Source: GCA-2688775 sp035288865
GTDB taxonomy: Archaea > Nanobdellota > Nanobdellia > Woesearchaeales > GW2011-AR4
NCBI GenBank assembly: GCA_035288865.1
Contig: DATDZA010000052.1
Location: 28,757-92,756, forward strand
Length of the DNA stretch: 64,000 bases
Direction of reading: 5' to 3'
The translations under genes and the position numbers were made by a program. Under the pieces are notes generated by a model. The model was not told where the DNA came from. It saw only the letters and a program-made list of their open reading frames with translations, and searched no databases. This document shows positions 1-9,548 of this stretch, piece after piece; within the stretch, counting starts at the first letter, position 1; every line of letters begins with the position of its first letter.

Positions 1-3000
1 ATCTTCGAATAAACATCTTGTATAATATGGGTATCTCCAGTCTCATATCTTGCAACATAAACGAGGGATTTTAAATTGTCTCCATCAATAAAGAAGACTT
101 TGTCAATTATTATTCCCAAGAACTCTTCAACAACTGATTTCTGCAGTTGCCACCCTCCATAGGTAAGTGCATGATTAATCTTATCTTTTTTGCCATTAAT
201 ATTAACATATGTATCTCTTGGGATGCTCAATACATTTACCGCATTGGTGCTTTGATCTGTGCTAACTACAATAAGTGAATCTCCTCTTTCACCCATTCCT
301 TCTCTACCTGCCCATTTATCGCTGCCAATTATTAATATGTTTTTAGCTATTTTTGCTTCTGCAGCGGGGGCTACAGTCCCGAGAAATCCGGGATACAATT
401 TTTTCTTAAGTTTTAGTATTCTATATACAGATTCATTTATCCTCGTTCTATAAATTTCATTGGTTGCGTACAATGAACTTACATTTCTAATAATAATTGG
501 TACCTGAGTAGCAGACATGGTTAAAATCACGTCATTGCCGGCTGAAATTGCCTTTTCAATCGCGGTTTCTATCTCCATATACCTGCGCATCCCGACAGAA
601 ACAATATCATCCGTGATTATGACCTTGTCATTGCCTATAAGTTTTCTTGCCATTCTTATAATTTTTGGAGATAGAACAGCTGGTAAATTATCTGCAGCAG
701 TATAAATCGCGCTGCACATCATGATTCCAGAAAGGCAGTCAGCCATTGCACCGTAAACTTCCATGAAGTTGTTTAATTCTGGCATGGAAATATTGTATTG
801 GACTATTTGGTTATCTGTGTTAGTCCTTAAATCACCGTAACCTGGAAAATGCTTGGCAAAAAGCGCAATGTTCTCATTGCAAAAAGGTTTTGAAAATGCC
901 CTCGCTTTTTCCATGACAACTGCTGAGCTTGGGCCAAAAGACCTCTTTAATATGCCCTGGATAGACCTTGAGTCCGTGGTTATATCCAGGCATGGAGCGA
1001 AATTTGCATTCAAGCCCATATTTCTCATGGATCTTGCGACCCTTTGCTGAACTTCCCCTATTTTAGAGTTTTCCATTTTTCCCATTTCAAATGCTGATGG
1101 CAATTTTTTGAAACCACTGATATTTTGAAGTCTGTTTACCAATCCCCCCTCCTGGTCTGCCCCAAAAAGCATGGGAATCTTAGAAAACATGCTCTGCGAT
1201 TTAATTAATGCCTTTGTAATAAGTTCACCCCTCATGCTGTGCTGGTTAAGAATTACACCTCCAATTGAGTGTCTTGAAACGAATCCATGATAGCTGATTA
1301 TCATTTGTGCAGCTTTCTCTTCCGGTGTCATAGTTTCCATGAATTTTATTATTTCCGGATCATCCATGACAAGTTCCCCATTTTGTGCATTAAGTGCACT
1401 AAAAATTCTATTTTTTCTCTCCTCTAATGCATTTATTATCCGTCCGGGCAAGAACCGAAATATTTTCTGAAAATCATTTCCATATGGGTCAATCTTTGGA
1501 TGATTTGCAGGTGTATAAGATGGATTCCCAATCGATTTTATCAAAAGTGATTGTGGAATATTAGCATATTCTTTATGAGGAAATAACAGAGCTATTGTAG
1601 GAATATCATCTACTAATTTTGATATAAGCCAAGCATTGGCTTCTATCTGTACATCTGTCATAAGCTCTTTTGGAGTGGAAACATTCTCAATTCCTATGGA
1701 GATATGATTATATCCAATCACGTGCCTGCACATAAAATTAAGAGGGGCTTGTTGGTAAATTTTGCCATTTCTGTCAATGATAAAATGGGCACTTAAGTTT
1801 ACATCTCCGCCTTCTTTTATGTCCTCTCTCCCATGCAAATTTTCTGGATAAAATGTATTGTGTGATGATTTGTAATCCGAACTGTTAGTTGAATGAACTA
1901 CAATTGCCAAAGGATTTTTTAATTCATACGTTTCTAATCCGTAATGAAATTTTGCATATTCTAGAGTGAGCGCTTTTCGATTATTTCCAATTATTATCGG
2001 GTCTTGTACTATTATCCAACCTTTTGGTGGAATATAATTCATGTCTGTTGCTAACTGCGGATATCTATCGATAAATCTATTGACAGTTTCCAGCATTTGA
2101 ATTTGCTTTCGGGCATCGCCTGCCTGAACTTCAAGATTGACATAAGGCAATTTTTCCCATGTGGCAGCATAGGCTATTGATCCACTATCGATGCTTGGAT
2201 CGTTTTTCTGCAATACTACATTCCACCCTTCTCCCTTTAGCACTTCAAACCATCCCCTTGAGTTAACAAATGCAAATACATCATGATCTTCTTTAGAGTT
2301 AATATTGAGATCTGTCACATTCTCAGCAGAATCCCCAGTGGTATAATTTTCGATTTTAGTCGAGCCTTCATTTGTATTCTGATGCAGAGCCAATACCATT
2401 ATGCCACGAAAAATTCTTTTGGACGTTTCGTTACAGAATTTCTTAACAGCTGCCTGAATATACTCTTTTACGTCAGGGCTTGTTTTATCCCAATCTCCAT
2501 TGTATTTGTTAAAGCACTTCATCATTCCGGGAAGACAGAATGCATTATTAGGGTCTATAGAAAATTTTTTGCCTTTGTAATTTATTATTAAATTTCTCAG
2601 ATGCTCGGGATCATCGATCCAGGTGATCGGTCCATTTCCAACAGCTCTTGCGGCATCCAAAGCGTTTAGTTCTGTGCTGTGAGGTATAACAAAAATATAT
2701 TTTGCATTTCTATATTTTCCTTCTGTGTAGATTGTCTTGTTTACTTCCGGTATTGTTACTGTTCCGAAATTTGGCTCAACAAATGGAAGTTCAATATCTA
2801 ACCTTCGGTTATTTGCTGGAATTTCCTCTTTCTTAAACAACAAGTCTCCAGCTGTTAAAGCAGCAGCAGCCGTGCCTAATCCAATCAAAACTTTCCTTCG
2901 GTCGCGTAATTTCTTTCCAAGAGACCTTATAACTATTAATAATCTTCTTCTAAGGTTTATTGACTCATTCAATGTTCTAATTGCGTTTTCAAGAGCTGCT

Positions 3001-4025
3001 TTTTTGTTTTTAATCTTTTTTTTATTTCTTTTAAGTAGAACTCTTACTCTTTGGCTGAATTTTCTTGTTCTTGACTTTTGCGCTCTTTTAACTTCAGGAA
3101 TTTCACTTACTTCTCTAAAAGTATCCACGAGAGCATCAATGGCATCTCCTACATTTCCTCTTTGGATTTCCAGATCATCAATATAATTAGCTGGGACTGA
3201 CACTTGCACTGCCTCTCGCCTAAACTCATCAAGAGCATCCGCTTCTTGTGCAAGCCTAACTGCCAAAGCCTCAGCTTCTCCAGCAGGTTCCTTTATATTT
3301 CTTTCAATGGCAGGCTTTATTCTTGCAATTATAACTCTTTTTAGCAGCAAAAATTCATCAGCGTCTAGAATTTCTTTTCCTTCGTCTGAAATTTTTTCAA
3401 TTTCCTCGAGGTTTCCGGCTTTTATCTGTGCAATTAATCTTCTGAAAAAATTCTCACCTTCTTCCCCAAGGGATTTAGCTGTGCTGTCATTTTCAAGAAA
3501 ACTTATTGCATCGTCATATTTTCCTGTTGCAATTAAGTTTATAATCCAATTTGCTGCAATCTTAGCGGTGGTTTCATATAATTTTTTTAGGCTTATTAAA
3601 TCTGCCCTTACAATCTGAATAAGATTATCATAATGCTCAAAGCTTTCTTTCCAGTAATCCTTAAAGCCTTTATGTTTTGTTATTTCATTTAATCCTCTCA
3701 GGAAAATAATTAGATATTCCTGTTCATGTTTAATCCAGTTTATCATCTCATCATAATATTTTATAGCCAATTCCCCCATATGCCTTGGCTTTTCATAAAT
3801 CAGTATTAACTTGTTTAGGTCAATCAGTTCGCTAACTATTGGCAATAATCCTGTATCTTTATGGAAATGATGATGTTCAAGAATCAAATCTTCTGATTCA
3901 TCTGTCCATACAATTCCCGTATTTTCTGCAAATTCCTTTACAGGCTTTACATAAGTTAGTAATTTTTTTAATAGCCCTACCTTGTGTTCAAAAATACTCT
4001 TGAGTTGAGAAATTGTTGGCTGCAT
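1..4025 (-). CDS. Multidomain murein-active enzyme: anchor, M14-like?, Amidase_2, GH3 (NagZ-like), LCP (C-terminus cut by window edge)
   Basis: The reading frame is open from the ATG at 4025 to the window edge (at least 1341 residues). Residues 1-370 are helical and charged. Around 375-397 an RRKVLIGLG motif followed by an Ala-rich hydrophobic stretch looks like a Tat-type or membrane anchor. Residues 443-640 contain IPHSTE, ALHQN and NLEVQ, an HxxE..H..E order seen in M14/AstE-type zinc hydrolases (tentative). Residues about 700-860 are Amidase_2: VVHST, SAHFIIDRNGKIYQ, SIGIENV, FPHKEY and KIDPYG supply the expected zinc His, Glu, His and Asp. Residues about 890-1210 are GH3/NagZ-like: ADQEGGLVNRL, NFAPCLDI, KHFPGYGD and the nucleophile region ITDD. 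From about 1230 an LCP domain begins: ILIIGSDK, ERGDS, SIPRDTYV, KINHALTYGG. These families act on, or attach polymers to, bacterial peptidoglycan. The gene starts just after the giant GT4 gene and is probably co-transcribed. Cellular role is inference. Confidence 0.85.
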   Translation of the reverse strand, partial: MQPTISQLKSIFEHKVGLLKKLLTYVKPVKEFAENTGIVWTDESEDLILEHHHFHKDTGLLPIVSELIDLNKLILIYEKPRHMGELAIKYYDEMINWIKHEQEYLIIFLRGLNEITKHKGFKDYWKESFEHYDNLIQIVRADLISLKKLYETTAKIAANWIINLIATGKYDDAISFLENDSTAKSLGEEGENFFRRLIAQIKAGNLEEIEKISDEGKEILDADEFLLLKRVIIARIKPAIERNIKEPAGEAEALAVRLAQEADALDEFRREAVQVSVPANYIDDLEIQRGNVGDAIDALVDTFREVSEIPEVKRAQKSRTRKFSQRVRVLLKRNKKKIKNKKAALENAIRTLNESINLRRRLLIVIRSLGKKLRDRRKVLIGLGTAAAALTAGDLLFKKEEIPANNRRLDIELPFVEPNFGTVTIPEVNKTIYTEGKYRNAKYIFVIPHSTELNALDAARAVGNGPITWIDDPEHLRNLIINYKGKKFSIDPNNAFCLPGMMKCFNKYNGDWDKTSPDVKEYIQAAVKKFCNETSKRIFRGIMVLALHQNTNEGSTKIENYTTGDSAENVTDLNINSKEDHDVFAFVNSRGWFEVLKGEGWNVVLQKNDPSIDSGSIAYAATWEKLPYVNLEVQAGDARKQIQMLETVNRFIDRYPQLATDMNYIPPKGWIIVQDPIIIGNNRKALTLEYAKFHYGLETYELKNPLAIVVHSTNSSDYKSSHNTFYPENLHGREDIKEGGDVNLSAHFIIDRNGKIYQQAPLNFMCRHVIGYNHISIGIENVSTPKELMTDVQIEANAWLISKLVDDIPTIALLFPHKEYANIPQSLLIKSIGNPSYTPANHPKIDPYGNDFQKIFRFLPGRIINALEERKNRIFSALNAQNGELVMDDPEIIKFMETMTPEEKAAQMIISYHGFVSRHSIGGVILNQHSMRGELITKALIKSQSMFSKIPMLFGADQEGGLVNRLQNISGFKKLPSAFEMGKMENSKIGEVQQRVARSMRNMGLNANFAPCLDITTDSRSIQGILKRSFGPSSAVVMEKARAFSKPFCNENIALFAKHFPGYGDLRTNTDNQIVQYNISMPELNNFMEVYGAMADCLSGIMMCSAIYTAADNLPAVLSPKIIRMARKLIGNDKVIITDDIVSVGMRRYMEIETAIEKAISAGNDVILTMSATQVPIIIRNVSSLYATNEIYRTRINESVYRILKLKKKLYPGFLGTVAPAAEAKIAKNILIIGSDKWAGREGMGERGDSLIVVSTDQSTNAVNVLSIPRDTYVNINGKKDKINHALTYGGWQLQKSVVEEFLGIIIDKVFFIDGDNLKSLVYVARYETGDTHIIQDVYSK

Positions 4026-4032
4026 TTTCCAC

Positions 4033-7000
4033 TCATGGGATTCCGCTCAATCTTCCTTTTCTTCCAACAGAAACTTTTCTTGCAGCCTCAGCTGCTGCGC
4101 GAAGCTGTCTTGCTTGATCTTCGTTGAGTTTTATTGCTGACGGGCGGGTTGGAGTTGTTGGTTGCTCAGAAATTCCCTTAACGCTTGCCTCTAAAACCAA
4201 AATTGGTTTTTCATACTCTTCTTCAAAACTTATTTTAATTATCTTAAGAGGGAAATTATTCGGAAACAATTTAACATCAAATTCTTGTTGGCTCTCACTC
4301 CTAGGTACTCTTTCAGACAAAGGCCATGCATCGCCAAAATCCAACGAAATATCTACATTATTAAAAGCAATATCTTTAGTAATTTTATCTACTTCACGTA
4401 TCAATCCAAATCTTTCAACAACTTCAAACAAAAGTTTTCTTGACAATGGAGTTTTTATTTTTATATTCTTGACTCTAAAATTCTCCCTACTCTCAAATTT
4501 TCCAAACAAGGAACCCATTTGCCAAGAATCTACCTTTCCTCCAGATGATCTATAACCCATCAATTTTATTTCTGCTATTTGCGTAGGCGGGGGAGCAGGC
4601 ATCCTATAAATTCCAGGATCAACTGGCGGTATTTCTTTAGGTATTGTTACTTCCACGTCTGGAACTTTTCCGGTATTAATTAAAGCTTCATAAACTTCTT
4701 TTGTTTTTTCTGCTATAGATCTCCAATCAAATATATAACTATATTTTTGTAAAAATGAATATGCTAACCGAGCCCTTTCTTCACATTCGTCCCGATGTTC
4801 AATACAATAAGATACTGCTTCAATTATTTTGTCCACTCGGAATTTGATGTAACCTTTTGAATTTACGTCCCTTCCGTATCTTAATTCACCAAAATCTATA
4901 GGATAAGCTAAACCTGTGTCAATGAATACTTCTTTTGTAGCTGGACCATTTGATATTATTAGTGGAACACCGTGAGCAACTGCTTCAAGCCCGGCTATGC
5001 AAAACGTTTCGAAGTAGCTTGGCAATACTATAAAGTCGGCACTATCAATTAAATCTTCTTTTTCTTGTCCCATTTTTGTGCCGTAGAATACATACCTATC
5101 TTTTGGAACTTTGTTTATTCTTAGAATTCTTTCCATTACATCACGTGAGAAATCGTTGGTAAATTTGCTTTCATTTCTAGGTGGGCCGCCGCCAACAACA
5201 TGTAATTTTAAATTAGGATATTTTTTTGACAACTGCGCAAATGCGATGCATAACTCATACATTCCTTTTCTTCTTTCAAACCTTCCCAAGTAAAGTAAAT
5301 TTACGTTCTTGCCTCTTGGTTTTCTTGATGGTCTGATATTTTTTAGGTCTATCCCATTAGGGATTATTACACTCTTATCGGAATAATTGCTCCCAGGATA
5401 CAACTGCTCAGTCAAAAACTTGTATGTATTAGTAATCTGAATTAATACACTTGAAGTATTAAACATCTTAGGCTGAAGATGATCACCTACCCATTTATGA
5501 TATTGATACCCTATTTTTGTCCATTTACATGTTAAAGTTTCATGCCTATCTAATGAATGCAGAGTGAAAGCTGAATGAACTTTGAAATGGGTTAATATTT
5601 TGTCCCATGGCGTCATTGGATTTCCATGAGGTATTTGTTCGGCAACTGTAAAGCCGTGTGCATGTATGAAATCGTAGTAGTCGTGTGATTTTGTTGCCAA
5701 GAATTCTTCAATACTTCTAAACAGAATTGCAGAAGTACTTCCATTGGCCATATAAAAGAATGGCTGGCCATACCACTTAGTCAATATGTCTACTTCTATT
5801 CCAAATACTCTCAATGATTTGATTAGACCGTCTACCACCATCGAAACTCCATTGCTTAAATGAGGGTGTGTTGGGCTAACCATCAATACTCTTCGCAACG
5901 GTCTTGGACCTGATTTGGGAATTGGAGGCGTAAAAGTTCCAGAGGTTAAGATAGTAGTTCCCGCCGGAACACTGGTTGGAGTGTAAGGGGTGATAGTAAC
6001 TGAATGACTGCTAGATGGAATTGTTACAGTTGCACCTGTGGGCAATGGAGTTGTTGTTGTGATAGTAGCTCCAGAAGGAAGTGGAGTCGGAGAAGCTGGC
6101 GGTATTGTTACTGGAGCAGATGTTGCTGGAGTTGTTATTGCAGCAGTCATAGCTAATATTTTAGGTGTAGCTGGAGGAATAACTAGAGGAACTGGTCTAG
6201 GGATTGTTATAGGTGGGCTTCCTGGGGGTGTGGTTACAGTACTTCCAGCAGGTATTGTCGCAGCTGCAGCTGGTGAAACAGGCACAGGCGGACTGCCAGG
6301 TGGTGTTGTTATAATCACTCCTGCAGGCAATGTAACGGTTGTCGTAATTGAGCTTCCAGCAGGCACTGGTGTAGGGGCATATGGGGTTATTGTTACTGGA
6401 GCAGATGTTGGTGGAGTTGTAATTGTCGATGGTGAAGTAACTATAATAATTGGAGGAACTATTGGGGTATATGGGGTGTAAGGAGTATACGGCGTATATG
6501 GAGTATATGGTGATCCACTCGCTGGTCCAATATGCACAGTTATCTCTTTTAAATCTCTGTATCTTTCTACGATTGGCAAATCTTGTACTGGAAGTCCAGA
6601 AGTTCTTGAACCTCCATAAGGACTATAATGTCCATAAGGTGAAGTAGAAACCTGGACTTGTCGCCCAACAAGATAAAATGTAATTTTGTGCGTGCCAGGT
6701 GTAAGCAAATCTATGCCTTTTATTATAAACTCCTGAGATGTCCATTCTATTCTGGGGTGGTCTTCTGTTTTTTGTATTGGCTTAGATTTTGGATAGTATC
6801 TGTTTGTAGAATCTCTAACTAAATCATCACTTCTAATGACTTTCCCATCTACATAGACTGCTAGCTTGAACTCTGGCCCTTTGCCAGTTGCGAGCCTGCA
6901 GAATATTGCCTTTAATTTATCCCTGGGTATTTTATTAGCGGGATTAGCTGCCTCTTCGTGATTATACTGCATGTTTTGACCAGTTGCAGGATCAATATCC

Positions 7001-9018
7001 TTAAGTTCAGCTCTTAATGGCTGCATGACAGTATCTATTCTGTCACTTTCAAGATATTTTAAAATTTTTATTAAATTAAACATATGTGACATCTGCTTGT
7101 AAAGAACAGGCTTGAACCTGCTCATGAAAAAAACTTCTTCATACTCAAAATGCTCCTTTAATATACCAGGTATGTCATCTTCTTTTTTTCCTTTCCATAA
7201 TAAATTGATATATTTCCACTTATCTTTTTTCTTTATCCAGTTGTCCAGCTCTTTTGATTTTATTAATTTAATCCACGTTTTTTGTTTCGTTGTTTCAGTT
7301 GCAGCAATGTGGAAATAATATCCAATCATTCTTCTGGCCGCTTCACATATCCCTGGAGATTTGTTAAATATTCTCTGGTCCTCTGGATTCATGGTGTATT
7401 TTGCAAACATAGTTCCTGTTGGTCCGGTATACGGACTGCCAGTATACGGGCTGCTATAAGGACTTGGCCCATATGGACTGAAAGGCCCTCCTGAAATGCT
7501 TATTACATTACCATCAGCATCTCTTTGCATAAATTCAAAGAATTTTGAATCCCACGCATATACACTTGTTAATTCTTCCATTAATTGCCTTATGTTTAGA
7601 AGCATTTTCTTTATATCCTCGGGGACATCAGGAGTCAACTTGAAAATCTCGCTTACCTTACCCCAGAATTTTTCATACCACAAAAGAGGGCTTACTCTAT
7701 CAAGTTCCCTTAACTCTGCTTCTATTTCATTTCCTTTCTTGATGTAATAGGTTATAAGGAATTTTATCCATTTGACAGCTTTGCTATTTTTTGAAGGGCC
7801 TTTTTCTCCAAGAATTTCATTCTCAATCTTCATTAACCCTTGTAATTGTTTTTCTAGCTCAATTTCAAGATTTAGTAGGTCTTGAACAGCCTTACCTTGA
7901 CCCGTAAACTGCTTGGCTGCTCCTGAATCAGGATCTTTCCAGAAGGATCTGTCAAATCGCAGTACTTTTGCATAACAGTCGCAGAATTCCCAAGTTGCCT
8001 TCTTTTTTTGTCTTCTTATCTCCTCAATTTTTTTTATTATTTCATATTTCTCATTAATTATTTCATTTAATTCGTCTATAATTTGTTGTATAGTTATTTC
8101 ATCTGGACCTGTTAGCTCAGTGCCGCCTCTAACTCGAGGTTTTCTTTTATCCCACAATTTCTTGCCACCCCATGCAAGGAGGGGTAACAACAACAAAAGC
8201 AAAAGCCACGGCCAATATTTTTTCCAATTGCTTGCTGTAGGCGTTGTTGTGCCACTAGTTCCACCACCAGTTGTAGTAGTTGTTACAGTTTCTTTCTGAG
8301 TTGTAGTTTCAGTTATAGGTCCTGTTATTTTTGTAGTTTCAACTCCACCAAGAATATTTTTACCCCAGTCAGAAACTCCTGAAAATCCAGGAGTTGTAAA
8401 TTGAGGTATCCCGATTGTTCCGAAATTATTGCCCCAGTCCTTAAAGAAATTGCCAAATCCAAAGCCGCCCAGGCTAAATCCGGATGTATCAGGCGCGCTT
8501 ATCGTTCCGATCTGAGGTTTAGATAATGTATTGAATAATCCCTGTATCAATCCAATTGTTAACAAGGTAAGCAATAAAGCCAAAATGAATCTCCAGAATC
8601 CATTCTTTATCCCTTTCAATAACCACCAATATAGTATAAATAATAATATATAGAACAGCCAGTGAATGAATGGCAGCAAGGCCACAGCAGATATGTCGGC
8701 TAATACAAGCAAAAATGCCGTCATCAGTCCAAGTAATATAACAATCACTTGCTCAGGCTTTTTGATTTCTTTGAATGCATAACGAGCGCCCATCATATAT
8801 ATGGCTATGAATAAAAATGAAAAGAAGAAAAAGTCAATTGCCTTTGCGTATGGTTCAAACTGCCTTCCTGCAAAAAAGTTATGAATCTGGGATAAGCCGC
8901 CCCTCATGCTGTCAAATGCAGCGTCTGCAACTGGCCTTGCAAAAGCTATTGTGGATAATAATGTGAATATAATTAAAAGATTCAATGCAATTATTATTCT
9001 ATTATTTTTTATATCCAT
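4033..9018 (-). CDS. Giant membrane protein with Pro/Thr-rich linker and C-terminal GT4 glycosyltransferase domain
   Basis: This encodes about 1661 residues from ATG 9018, six bases after the upstream stop; a TTG at 9042 would extend it by 8. A signal-like segment (about 6-27) is followed by about four more membrane segments up to residue 162, a Gly/Thr-rich stretch, another hydrophobic segment at 268-290, and a charged coiled-coil region (310-430). Tyr-Pro repeats (SPY/TPY) occur near 510-536 and 833-850. A Pro/Thr/Ser-rich linker runs to about 1040. Residues about 1040-1425 are a GT-B fold GT4 transferase: RRVLMVSPTHPHLSNGVS at the start, YLGRFERRKG, HVVGGGPP and FETFCIAGLEA (the EX7E signature). 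The last ~230 residues are unassigned. GT4 enzymes use nucleotide sugars, normally on the cytoplasmic side. Sugar and acceptor are unknown. Confidence 0.8.
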   Translation of the reverse strand: MDIKNNRIIIALNLLIIFTLLSTIAFARPVADAAFDSMRGGLSQIHNFFAGRQFEPYAKAIDFFFFSFLFIAIYMMGARYAFKEIKKPEQVIVILLGLMTAFLLVLADISAVALLPFIHWLFYILLFILYWWLLKGIKNGFWRFILALLLTLLTIGLIQGLFNTLSKPQIGTISAPDTSGFSLGGFGFGNFFKDWGNNFGTIGIPQFTTPGFSGVSDWGKNILGGVETTKITGPITETTTQKETVTTTTTGGGTSGTTTPTASNWKKYWPWLLLLLLLPLLAWGGKKLWDKRKPRVRGGTELTGPDEITIQQIIDELNEIINEKYEIIKKIEEIRRQKKKATWEFCDCYAKVLRFDRSFWKDPDSGAAKQFTGQGKAVQDLLNLEIELEKQLQGLMKIENEILGEKGPSKNSKAVKWIKFLITYYIKKGNEIEAELRELDRVSPLLWYEKFWGKVSEIFKLTPDVPEDIKKMLLNIRQLMEELTSVYAWDSKFFEFMQRDADGNVISISGGPFSPYGPSPYSSPYTGSPYTGPTGTMFAKYTMNPEDQRIFNKSPGICEAARRMIGYYFHIAATETTKQKTWIKLIKSKELDNWIKKKDKWKYINLLWKGKKEDDIPGILKEHFEYEEVFFMSRFKPVLYKQMSHMFNLIKILKYLESDRIDTVMQPLRAELKDIDPATGQNMQYNHEEAANPANKIPRDKLKAIFCRLATGKGPEFKLAVYVDGKVIRSDDLVRDSTNRYYPKSKPIQKTEDHPRIEWTSQEFIIKGIDLLTPGTHKITFYLVGRQVQVSTSPYGHYSPYGGSRTSGLPVQDLPIVERYRDLKEITVHIGPASGSPYTPYTPYTPYTPYTPIVPPIIIVTSPSTITTPPTSAPVTITPYAPTPVPAGSSITTTVTLPAGVIITTPPGSPPVPVSPAAAATIPAGSTVTTPPGSPPITIPRPVPLVIPPATPKILAMTAAITTPATSAPVTIPPASPTPLPSGATITTTTPLPTGATVTIPSSSHSVTITPYTPTSVPAGTTILTSGTFTPPIPKSGPRPLRRVLMVSPTHPHLSNGVSMVVDGLIKSLRVFGIEVDILTKWYGQPFFYMANGSTSAILFRSIEEFLATKSHDYYDFIHAHGFTVAEQIPHGNPMTPWDKILTHFKVHSAFTLHSLDRHETLTCKWTKIGYQYHKWVGDHLQPKMFNTSSVLIQITNTYKFLTEQLYPGSNYSDKSVIIPNGIDLKNIRPSRKPRGKNVNLLYLGRFERRKGMYELCIAFAQLSKKYPNLKLHVVGGGPPRNESKFTNDFSRDVMERILRINKVPKDRYVFYGTKMGQEKEDLIDSADFIVLPSYFETFCIAGLEAVAHGVPLIISNGPATKEVFIDTGLAYPIDFGELRYGRDVNSKGYIKFRVDKIIEAVSYCIEHRDECEERARLAYSFLQKYSYIFDWRSIAEKTKEVYEALINTGKVPDVEVTIPKEIPPVDPGIYRMPAPPPTQIAEIKLMGYRSSGGKVDSWQMGSLFGKFESRENFRVKNIKIKTPLSRKLLFEVVERFGLIREVDKITKDIAFNNVDISLDFGDAWPLSERVPRSESQQEFDVKLFPNNFPLKIIKISFEEEYEKPILVLEASVKGISEQPTTPTRPSAIKLNEDQARQLRAAAEAARKVSVGRKGRLSGIP

Positions 9019-9023
9019 TTTCT

Positions 9024-9542
9024 TTAAAACCTTTGAGCGCAATTTTTTATTATGTCAGCAAGTTTTTCTTCTCCGAAAAGCACGACTCCTTTTTTTAAAA
9101 TCTGTAAACTCTCAAAATCTTTTCTTCTCAGCAAATCTGTAAATTCTTCTTCTGATCTCAAAATTATATTTACATTTGGAATGATTAAATTAAGAACTGT
9201 AACCTGATCAACTAACAGAAGCAGATTTTTCTTGTCGGAAATTGCAGCCTTTGCCTGCTTAAATAACTCGGAATTAATAGAAATTTTTTCATCTGAAAAC
9301 AAAAGAACAATTTCAGCCAGATGTACTGCAATTTTATTTTCAAAATTTATGGAATAAAACAGCCCGGTTCCAAGCTTTTCACCTTTCACAATATTCTGCT
9401 TTTCAAGTTTTTTTAATATATTGAAAACGCCTGCAGCGCTGAAATCAAGGCGCTGTGCCATATTCCTTATCGTCAGCCTTTCAGTAAAATTTCTAACAAG
9501 AAAACTAAGTACACTAAATTCATTATCCGATAACGATAACAT
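9024..9542 (-). CDS. Winged-helix protein with nucleotidyltransferase-like C-terminal domain
   Basis: This 172-residue protein has an N-terminal winged helix (about 1-65; RNMAQRLDFSAAGVFNILKKLEK is the helix-turn-helix part, with KGEKLGTGLFY as the wing). The C-terminal part includes RSEEEFTDLLRR and ILKKGVVLFGEEKLADII, a pattern found in archaeal HTH proteins fused to a degenerate MNT-type nucleotidyltransferase fold. The catalytic GSx..DxD pair is not visible, so it is probably a regulator rather than an enzyme. It is the first gene of the envelope locus: its stop lies 6 bases before the start of the giant GT4 gene. It may regulate that operon, which is inference. Confidence 0.6.
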   Translation of the reverse strand: MLSLSDNEFSVLSFLVRNFTERLTIRNMAQRLDFSAAGVFNILKKLEKQNIVKGEKLGTGLFYSINFENKIAVHLAEIVLLFSDEKISINSELFKQAKAAISDKKNLLLLVDQVTVLNLIIPNVNIILRSEEEFTDLLRRKDFESLQILKKGVVLFGEEKLADIIKNCAQRF

Positions 9543-9548
9543 GTCTTT

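Noticed and set aside
259..3618. Several plus-strand frames across the first 4 kb
   Set aside because: The minus frame from 4025 carries clear Amidase_2, GH3 and LCP motifs through the same stretch, so the plus frames are shadows.
6038..6481. Long plus-strand frame rich in Gly/Val opposite the Pro/Thr linker
   Set aside because: It is the antisense shadow of the repeat-rich linker in the giant GT4 protein; low-complexity codons produce open frames on the other strand.
1..9542. Bacterial contamination or chimeric contig
   Set aside because: Base composition, leaderless-type TATA spacing and the HTH/nucleotidyltransferase-like protein match the rest of the archaeal window, with no junction visible; read coverage would be needed to exclude it fully.
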